Origin: Diphasiastrum complanatum
Taxonomy: Eukaryota; Streptophyta; Lycopodiopsida; Lycopodiales; Lycopodiaceae
Assembly: GCA_029204225.1 (NCBI GenBank)
Contig: CM055095.1
Location: 16,828,870 to 16,892,869 of the forward strand
DNA length: 64,000 nt
Reading direction: 5' to 3'
This document shows, one piece after another, positions 54,011-64,000 of the stretch. The notes below the pieces were generated by a model, which saw nothing but the letters and a program-made list of their open reading frames with translations, was not told the origin of the DNA and did not search any database. Made by a program: the position numbers and the translations under genes. Numbering within the stretch: the first letter of the stretch is position 1; every line of letters starts with the position of its first letter.

Positions 54011-55267
54011 AAAAATTAAATTGAAATAGAGAGGGGCCTCGTCTCCGTGGGTCCCACGCGTCTCAATACCAACATCCTAGACTCGGATCGGACATCGTCT
54101 CCAAATTTAGCATCATTCAGTATCTTCTGGTTCTTGTGACTAGTTATATGGCTAACTCCGCCTAAGGGGTGGCAGCGCGGCCATATTTGGCAGGATTTTC
54201 GTCCGAACAGCGCGCTGAGGAGGCAGCAGTTGTGCTTTTGTTTCTCTTGGTCGGCCGATGCAGTTTTGAACGACTCACTTTTCGCCAAATCCGTCAAAAG
54301 AGTGTGTGTCACCTTTTTTTAACGGGTAAAGAGGGTTGCTGTGTTTTTGTTGCATATCTTGGTTTTTGATTCTTAGAGACTATTGGATAGATGTGAGCAC
54401 ACGTATGTGAGGTTAATTGACGCCCTAAAGTATTATGGGGCAGAAGCCATTCTGGCGAGGCCTGGCTCTCCAAAAAAATTGGGCGAGGCCCGGAGGGGCC
54501 GAGCCTAAATTTTTTTGAACCGAATCAGGCATAATGGCCTTTGCCCGGCTCCTTCCATTGCGTAATGGATACCTAAAATTTTTTCAGAAGCACATTACAA
54601 AGCATAATAGGTAGGTTTGACTTTGACTGACCAACACAAAATGTGCCACATGGCAGCACTACGGAATTCGTAAGGACGGGCACAAATAGGCAAAAAAGGG
54701 AAACCAGAATCTGCCTTTGAAAAAAATGCATGCATTTTCTGCTTTTTAATTTATTTGAAAATGGGCATAACAGGTATCCATTACGTACCATGGAACAAGC
54801 CTTGCAAATTCTTGCTACCCAATGAAGAACCTCCACCAGAATTTTGGCTCGCCCAATTGCATGACACAATTTGCTCGGTCATGCACCTTTCAAACTAACA
54901 AATTAGGTGTTTAAAAAAATGTGTGGGACAATCGTAAATTGAAATTTTCCACTATTTTTTGTAATCAGTAACCAAAAAAAGAATTAACCCTAAACCGAAA
55001 AATAAATCAAAAAAAAAAACGTAGCAAAATGTCAATTATTAGCTAAGAATACAGAGCACACAGAAGAAGAGCAAGGTTGCTCGTTGTATCTATAAAACTG
55101 TTGTATTTATATTTACAAAACTGCTGGAGTAGCATTTGAAGGATGCATAAATGTTTTTGAGCGTACTCTGTGACAGTAGATAGCTCAACCTAAAAGGTAA
55201 ACAAAGCTAGAACATGCATCCGGTTGTACACAGACTATATGTACATAAATACAACAACAGAAGATCA
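54011..55267. other. Intergenic DNA between the myosin gene and the HUH-Rep relic
   Basis: No gene supported. A G/C-rich stretch at 54430-54560 contains two GCGAGGCC-like words; otherwise AT-rich. Confidence 0.5.
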
Positions 55268-55492
55268 CTATCCGAAGATAGTTTTCCTATCGATGACGTC
55301 ATGATCGACAGGGATATATATAGGTTCTTCATCAGCAAGTGGTGAGAGAGGCGTCTCTGGTGTGGACGTATCAGTCGGCGTGTTTGCATTCGGATTTGCA
55401 CTGTGAATGCTATGATCAATGCTTCGTGTTCTTGCTCCAAAGTATCGTCCACGTGCACGTTGTCTTGCAAAGAAGATGTTATGTGTTAACAT
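55268..55492 (-). pseudogene. Possible C-terminal remnant of the HUH-Rep gene
   Basis: A 74-residue minus-strand frame directly after the Rep frame, in a different register. It contains RQRARGRYFGARTRS followed by a Thr/Pro-rich, acidic end. It could be the next exon or a frameshifted tail of the Rep product; equally it may be chance. Confidence 0.35.
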
Positions 55493-56240
55493 CTTCCAGT
55501 GTTACCAAGCCAAAAACCAACATCGCCCGCCACACTGATGTTGCTTGCTCTACATCCATACCAAGACCTTTTGAAGGTGTAACCCAAGCCGCAGAAGGAA
55601 AATACTTTGCGGTTCTTAACATTGACAACAAACAAGCTACGAAAGATTGACCCAAGTAGCGCTTTCCATAGAACATGTTGTACATGAACGCCCTTTCAAA
55701 CACATTGCACGGAGTCAAGCAGACTATGTTCTTCATTTCAGAAGACCCCAGCTTCGCATAAAGCTCTTTCCCAAGCTCGAGATCGTCAGTTTTAACATTG
55801 TGCAATGCAACTTGGAAATGAGACTTTCCTAATTTTTTCAAATAGTAGCCTACCATACCATGGAATGTATGCAAACCCTTCTGTGTGAGTGTCTTGCACA
55901 TGACCAGAGCTCCTGCTGGTGCTTGCACATCTCAACCCAACTGGTGCTTAATCTGCAAGTTCACGGTTTTCGCACTGGTGGTCATGATTCGACATGTCAT
56001 TTGAAAATGCAAGTGCAGCAGTGTGCCTCCCCTCTCCAAAGCATACACCCCAGCTACACATTTATCTATCATAAACTATTGCAGCAAAGGTAGCAAGCGA
56101 ACATCAACGTCACCCCCTCCACAGCCAATGGTGATGCTAAGTTCCAGATACTTCATGTTTGGCGAATTCATCTTTTTTACCTTCGATGGTGGCCTCCCAC
56201 GCCCACGACCTGGATATTTGGATGTGCTTTCGGCGTCCAT
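55479..56240 (-). pseudogene. HUH-endonuclease Rep-like gene relic (Replitron-type), two in-frame stops
   Basis: One minus-strand frame of 253 codons runs from the ATG at 56238-56240. Order: AT hook (YPGRGRGRPPSK, about residues 9-20), a KYLELSITIG strand resembling Rep motif I, an HUH block LLHLHFQ (H-x-H metal ligands, about 80-86), IKHQLG, GLHTFHGMVGYYLKKLGKSH with a YxxK catalytic-tyrosine motif, then VALHNVKTDDLELGKELYAK and SVWRAML. Motif order I-II(HUH)-III(YxxK) is that of rolling-circle initiators. Two in-frame stops, after PLLQ (TAG, about 56076) and after HQLG (TGA), inactivate it. Chromosomal plant genes of this type are known from Replitron transposons. A viral origin is possible but the AT hook and the long conserved C-terminal half favour a transposon. 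I saw no helicase domain. Confidence 0.68.
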
Positions 56241-56349
56241 ATGTGTATTCTGCATCCAAAAGAAAGAAAATGTTTTGACAGAGCAGTTCAAATTAGAGAC
56301 ATAGACATAGAACATGCATAGAAAGATAGCAAACACAGACAAAGGGAGG

Positions 56350-56350
<1 letters not shown>

Positions 56351-56429
<79 letters not shown>
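56351..56429 (+). repeat. (GA)n microsatellite upstream of the Rep relic
   Basis: About 79 bp of uninterrupted GA, roughly 110 bp upstream of the Rep start on its minus-strand orientation. Confidence 0.95.
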
Positions 56430-56434
<5 letters not shown>

Positions 56435-56480
56435 CAGCGAGCAGCAGATAAGGCAGGCAAAGCGCAACACCAGCACCAGC

Positions 56481-58868
<2,388 letters not shown>

Positions 58869-59510
58869 TGTGAAAGATTCAACTAGTTTCATCACATTTT
58901 GCAATATTTTCATATTTGGCATATTGAGGACAAAACTTGTTTTAGACTTAGAGGTTGACTTTTCAAAGTTCATTAGTCTAAATTTCATTTGAATAAACAC
59001 TTTTTGAAAGTGTGAGAAAGATAGAATGCGAGTTTGAGTAGATTCAATTTGAATAAGTTGGGTACATTGAATCTAGACCCAAAATTGGTAGGGTTAGCAT
59101 TTTGGTGGGAAAGCCAAGTGGCCAAATAGGGTTTGGACCTACTATAAAAGGATGTAACTCGTGGAGAGAGTCATCTTCTCTCTTCTCTATCTCATTTCAT
59201 GCTTATACATGGTTCTCTTGGGTTCTACTATCCATTGGTGCACTATCTTGGTGATTGCTTGTAATTCTATGTGTAGAATGATCTATATTTGCTATTTTTG
59301 GATCCACACGTGTGAAATACAGTAGCTTGATGGTTTTGTATGGACAGCAACAGTACATAATCATTTCATTCAAGTTTGATCAAGTTCTATTAGTGTTTGC
59401 ATCTCAAATTGTGTGTAGATGCTGATTTTTCTACATTGGTGAAATTGGAGTGTATTTCTCTTTCTAACCAAAGATCATTCAAGTAGATTGGATCTTAAGG
59501 ATCTTTCACA
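58869..59510 (+). repeat. Copia-2 5' LTR
   Basis: 642 bp, beginning TGTGAAAGATTC and ending ATCTTTCACA. It has a CTATAAAAGG TATA box near 59143-59152 and a CACACGTGTG palindrome at 59305-59314. Confidence 0.93.
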
Positions 59511-59522
59511 TGGTATCAGAGC
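59511..59522 (+). other. Copia-2 primer-binding site
   Basis: TGGTATCAGAGC directly after the LTR, complementary to initiator methionine tRNA; identical to Copia-1. Confidence 0.9.
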
Positions 59523-60110
59523 TTGTGTTTCAGGTTATGAAGGAGGAAATCAGATCTATCAATGATTTGGTGAAGATATCAAGTCTAGAGCATGCTAGAG
59601 AGGATTCTACACCAAAATCGGATTTTTTGCTTTTGTAGTTTGGATCTTTTGTAGATCAAAACACTAAATAGGTCAATATACTTGTTCAATTCCAATTTTT
59701 GAATTCACATACTGGATTTGGCCGATTTTTAGATCATTGGTTCAGCCTAAGTGGTGGCTTATAGATTGCATATCAAATTTTCAGCATTTGCATGTAGATT
59801 TGGAATAGTCAATTTTTTGTGATTTTGTCAAAACCCTAATTTTGATTGGACCTCTAGATAGTGAGGTTGCTGGACTTCATTTGAGTGTGTTTCAATCTTA
59901 GAAAGTGGCAAAAGTCATTAGATTGAGGATAGATCATAGGTTGATCAAGATTCCATGATTCTATGTGTTGATTTGCTTGGATAAGTGCTAGAAGAGAATT
60001 TGTGAGAGAGTTTCAAATCTTGGTGATTTCTTTTGAAAGCATTTGTTGTTGTTCAAAGGAGTGCTTTGTGCATTGAAGCAGGTTGAAAGAGAAGATCAGG
60101 TCATTGCTAC

Positions 60111-62411
60111 ATGGCAACCTCAATTGGAGTCATGTTGGAAGCCAATGATAGGCTTACCTCAAGTAACTATTCATTATGGAAAGTAAGGATGGAGTCACTT
60201 CTTAAGATGAATGATGTTTTGGATATTGTTGTAGGCTTGGAGGAGAGACCAGCAACACAACAAGATCAATTGAGGTATGACAAGAGGGCCAAGAAGGCTC
60301 TACACATGATAAAGATGAATGTTACCAATGAACTTCTCAAAGAAGTTGGTAAGTACACATCATTTTTGGAAGCTTGGAATTCATTGAAAAAGCTTTATGA
60401 ATCACAGTCTACTTCTAGAGTGTTGACTCTAAGAAGGCAAATCTTTTGTTGTTTGCAAAAGAATGAAGAAAGTCCAAGTACTTTTGTTTTGAGAATGAAA
60501 GCATTGAATGATGAGTTAGCTTGCATAGATGAAAGCATTAAGGAAGGAGAGCTTATTCAAGTGATTCTTAATGGCTTGTTGGATGCTCATGCTAACATTG
60601 TTTAAAGTATTGCTATTCAAAAGACTTTGCCAAGTTTGATGGATCTTCAAGAGATCTTGATCAATGAGGAATATAGGCTTCAAGCAAGAGGTGGATCTAC
60701 ATCGACACTTCAAGAGGATGCTATGTTCACAAAGGGCAAATTCAAGGGCAAAACCAAACGCAAGTGGTCTAAAGGGCAAGATCAAGTGGATGCTTCTTCA
60801 AGTGGCAAAAAGAAGGATAGATCAAAGCTCAAGTGCTTCTATTGTGGCATCAAAGGACACTTTGCAAGTGAGTGCTACAAGAAGAAGAGAGATCAAGGAG
60901 ACAAGCAAGGTAATCTTACTCTTGATGAGGATGGTTTGGATGTGCAAGATGCAAATGATGATGCTTTTGTGATGTCTTCATGTATGCTTGCTAATGATGG
61001 AGATTTAGATCCTTGGTGGATTGATAGTGGAGAAAGTTCACACATGAGCTTTCACAAAGAGTACTTCACTTCTTTGTTGGCATATGGAGATGACAAGAGG
61101 GTGATCTACACGGCCAATGATGGTGAGTGTGCAATCAAAGGGATTGGCACATTTCCTATTTCTCTCTCTATAAATAGGAATGTTCATTTGGAGGTTGTCT
61201 TGTTTATTCCATCTATTACCAAGAATTTGCTTAGTGTGAGTCAAATGCTAAGTAAGGGCCTCAAGGTGGAGTTTGATGGAGATGCTTGTTTGATCAAAAG
61301 GAAGGATGTCTTGATTGGAAAAGGTAAAAGGCAAGGGAAGTTGCTCAAACTTGATGCTTGTGTTATTGCTAACCAAGTTGGATGTGTTGCAAGGGAGCAA
61401 ATTTCTATTCAAGATGTTTGGCACAAAAGGATGGGACACCTCAACTTCAAGTCATTGGAGGTAATGGCAAGGAAGAAGGTTGTGATTGGTCTTCCAAATT
61501 CCTTAAGTAATGACAAGCATGTTTGTGAGTCTTGTGCTTTGTCTAAGTCACATAGACTACCTTATACTAGATTTATTTATAGATCTACAAAGCCTTTTCA
61601 ACTTGTACATTCCGATATTCATGGATTTACTACAATTAGCAATAGTGGAGCTAAGATGTATGTAACATTCATTGATGATTTTAGTAGATTTTGTTGGATC
61701 TATCTATTAAAGAGCAAGGATGAAGTGTATGATGTCTTTGTCAAGTTCAAGAATGCAAGGGAGAACCAATTTTCCAAAAAGAACAAGTGCTTGAGAGGTG
61801 ACAATGGTGGTGAGTACATATCTAACAAGTTCAAGGCCTTTTGTGATGAGCATGGGATCAAGAGGGAGTATACAACATCAAGGACCCCACAACAAAATGG
61901 AGTGGCTGAAAGGAAGAATAGAACTTTATGTGAAAGTGCTAAATCTATGAGGTTAAGTGCTAATCTTGACAAACCATTTTGGGATCAAGCTTTGTTGTGT
62001 GCCAATTTCTTGTGCAATAGGTGGCCGAGTGCTATTTTGGATGGAAGGACACCTTTTGAGATGCTATTCAAGAGGAGGCCGAGTGTCAACTTTCTAAGAA
62101 CCTTTGGATGCACATGCTATGTCAACATTACTCTTGATGATAGGACCAAGGAGGATCCATCTTCAAGAAGAGGTATTTTTGTTGGATATAGTGAGGTGAG
62201 TAAAGCCTACAAGGTTTACATTCCTTCTACTAACAAAGTGATTGTTGGTAGAGATGTCATTTTTTATGAGGAAAACATTCCAAAGGTGTCTTCAAGCATG
62301 ATTGATGGTAAAGTAGATGGATCTAACATTCTTGATGTTGATGAGAAGGATCCTACTTTGGATAGTGGTGATGATGGACCTTCATCAAGTCGAAAGCCAA
62401 GGAGAACATAA
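60111..62411 (+). pseudogene. Copia-2 gag-protease-integrase, two nonsense codons
   Basis: From ATG 60111. Gag: SNYSLWKVRMESLLKMNDVL and MIKMNVTNELLKEVG, closely similar to Copia-1. A TAA at 60603-60605 interrupts it, then the same frame continues. Zinc knuckle CFYCGIKGHFASEC (about 60834-60875). Protease WWIDSGESSHMS, with the catalytic D-S-G at 61020-61028. Pre-integrase HKRMGHLNFKSL. Integrase: VHSDIHGF (first Asp), FIDDFSRFCWIYLLKSKDEV, RGDNGGEY (second Asp) and the PQQNGVAERKNRTL block with the Glu. The frame stops at TAA 62409-62411 in a basic linker. Both stops are CAA-to-TAA-like changes. Confidence 0.9.
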
Positions 62412-63245
62412 AGAGAAAGACAAGTACCTTCAAGGCTCACATATGATCAAAAGAGTAAGCAAGTAGTTTCTGGAAATTATGTTGCTTTCCTAACCTCTTT
62501 GGATGAGCCTACAAGTGTAGATCAAGCAAGGAAAGAAGAGGAGTGGATCCAACCAATGGATCTTGAGTATCGATCTCTTATGAAGAGTGGAACATCTTTT
62601 GGAGGATCTTCTTGTGTACATGGAGCTATGCAAGTGGATGGATGTTATCTTGATGTAAAATCAAGTAATGGATCTGGAAAACAAATTTTGTTCAATGACT
62701 TTGATGGTCAAGTTGAAGATCAAGAGGTTGATCTCAAAGCGCTTCAACTAGTCAAAAGGGAAGCTGGCAATTTGGAGCCAATAAAGAGCATCAAAGGAGA
62801 GGTAATTGGCAAAGGTGTTATGGATATGTTTTTGCAGCATATTGAAGACTCAAGTAAGGTCAAAGAAGCATCAAGGAAGTGTCGTTCAAGTTTACTTTAC
62901 TTGTTCTATCTCATGTTTGAGCAATTTCATGTGGATGTGTGCAAATTGTCAAGATATGGTAAAACTAGCTACATTGGTGAGCATTGTTTTGATGTTGGAT
63001 TTGTACTAGCATTCTTGGCTGATTTTGCTGATGGAAATAAAGCTATTGGAGGTTCATTATGTCACTCATTCATGGTCAATTCATCAAGGTATGATGGTAT
63101 CTTGAGACAAGATGAAGATGGAGTCTCATTCATGGAGTATCATGGTGGATACAATGCAACAAAGGACAAAGGAGGAGGAGACATGCAAGAAAACTTGATC
63201 ACTCACATTTATTGTTTGTTTGCTGTATTTTTCCAGAGAGTTTAG
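62412..63245 (+). pseudogene. Copia-2: first residues of RT fused to a non-retroviral module
   Basis: The gag-pol frame continues after the stop. EPTSVDQARKEEEWIQPMDL then EYRSLMKSGT is the normal opening of copia RT, but RT ends there (about 62590). The next ~200 residues have no RT motif and match the C-terminal half of Copia-1 ORF2: EDQEVDLKAL, SIKGEVIGKGVMDMFLQ, SSKVKEASRKC, DVCKLSRYGKTS. The frame closes at 63243-63245. Function unknown. The module may be a captured host fragment or a lineage-specific element gene. Confidence 0.75.
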
Positions 63246-63686
63246 AGTCGGAATCATGGTGGAATCATCTCACTTACATTCTATTTGATTCTTCATGTTC
63301 TAGTCACATTTTTACATGTAAAATTGATATAAGAAATAGTGAAGCATCCCAAGTGGACACTATTCTATATATCAATTATGGTTGTTTATATTTTGAGCAT
63401 TACATGATCATTGAAAGAAGGTCTATTCTTAGGAAGAAGATCATTCTTATGATGGATCAAAGTTCTATTGTCAAAAACTATGCAAGGAGCAAGCATATTG
63501 AGATACAATATCATTTTGTGAGGGAGCGAGTCATTGCAAAGGAGGTGGAGCTTCAACATGTGTCTTCAAGGGAATGTGTAGCTGATATCTTCACCAAAGC
63601 ATTGGGAAAAGACTTGTTCATGAAGCATAGGCCTTCACTTGGAGTATTATCAAAGTCTATGCTAAAACTAGTTGAAGAGGGAGTGT
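63246..63686 (+). pseudogene. Copia-2: end of shared module and RNase H C-terminus
   Basis: Continues in another frame: CKIDIRNSEASQVDTILYIN (shared with Copia-1), then the copia RNase H end with DQSSIVKNYARSKHIEIQYH, FVRERV and VADIFTKALGKDLF. The terminal stop overlaps the TGTGA start of the 3' LTR. The presence of the RNase H end shows that RT was removed from inside a formerly normal pol. Confidence 0.85.
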
Positions 63687-64000
63687 GAAAGATTCAACTA
63701 GTTTCATCACATTTTGCAATATTTCCATATTTGGCATATTGAGGCCAAAACTTGTTTTAGACTTAGAGGTTGACTTTTCAAAGTTCATTAGTCTAAATTT
63801 CATTTGAAAAAACACTTTTTGAAAGTGTGGGAAAGATAGAATGCGAGTTTGAGTAGATTCAATTTGAATAAGTTGGGTACATTGAATCTAGACCCAAAAT
63901 TGGTAGGGTTAGCATTTTGGTGGGAAAGCCAAGTGGCCAAATAGGGTTTGGACCTGTTATAAAAGGATGTAACTCGTGGAGAGAGTCATCTTCTCTCTTC
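63684..64000 (+). repeat. Copia-2 3' LTR (partial)
   Basis: Begins TGTGAAAGATTC after GAAGAGGGAG and matches 58869-59185 with about six differences. Truncated by the end of the window. Confidence 0.93.

Larger units (their letters stand above)
58869..64000 (+). mobile_element. Copia-2: Ty1/copia element lacking reverse transcriptase (3' LTR cut by window end)
   Basis: 5' LTR 58869-59510, primer site at 59511, gag-protease-integrase frame from 60111, then an unrelated module in place of RT, then the RNase H end, a purine tract and the first 317 bp of the 3' LTR (63684 on). I count about six differences between the LTRs over those 317 bp, so it is older than Copia-1. Two in-frame TAA codons break the main frame. 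The internal module is shared with Copia-1. Confidence 0.93.

Overview
The window is nuclear DNA of a land plant. Split genes with GT-AG introns, a plant-specific class VIII myosin, an S40/DUF584 gene, a GH19 chitinase relic, Ty1/copia and Ty3/gypsy LTR elements and hAT transposons all point that way. A non-seed plant such as a fern is an inference, based on the HUH-Rep relic and the abundance of long (GA)n tracts; no single feature proves it. No rRNA, tRNA, CRISPR or prokaryotic operon was seen.

Layout. (1) 0-2.7 kb: an intact S40/DUF584 gene on the minus strand (1146-1829). (2) 2.7-14.1 kb: mostly non-coding. It holds a ~585-bp inverted repeat (5.67-6.25 and 13.47-14.05 kb), with a young, complete, non-autonomous copia element (7160-12695, Copia-1) inserted between the arms. 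(3) 14.1-24.2 kb: a broken gypsy region. A gag with three zinc knuckles and a tRNA-Asp-type primer site lie on the minus strand. A truncated GH19 chitinase pseudogene and a PR-RT-RNaseH-INT pol lie on the plus strand, followed by an array of TTCnnGAA palindromes and a third, broken long ORF. (4) 24.2-28.9 kb: fragments of copia, gypsy and LINE elements. (5) 29.2-53.9 kb: one large minus-strand class VIII myosin gene. I could join 23 coding exons in a single open frame of 1476 codons. Its introns host a complete but decayed hAT element (32000-35372, 8-bp target duplication), a second decayed hAT transposase (39.4-42.9 kb) and a 354-bp hAT MITE (43564-43917) whose ends match the first hAT. (6) 54-58.8 kb: intergenic DNA with a broken HUH-type Rep gene (55479-56240) and large GA microsatellites. 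(7) 58869-64000: a second copia element (Copia-2), cut by the window end.

How the parts relate. The two host genes with intact frames are S40 and the myosin; almost everything else is mobile DNA. The most interesting signal is that Copia-1 and Copia-2 share not only a related gag but also a non-retroviral coding module. It sits where reverse transcriptase should be: Copia-2 keeps gag, protease, integrase and the end of RNase H but has lost RT, and Copia-1 has lost all pol domains yet looks recently mobile. Other notable points are the HUH-Rep relic, a 7-IQ lever arm and a 14-nt micro-exon in the myosin, and the heat-shock-element-like array.
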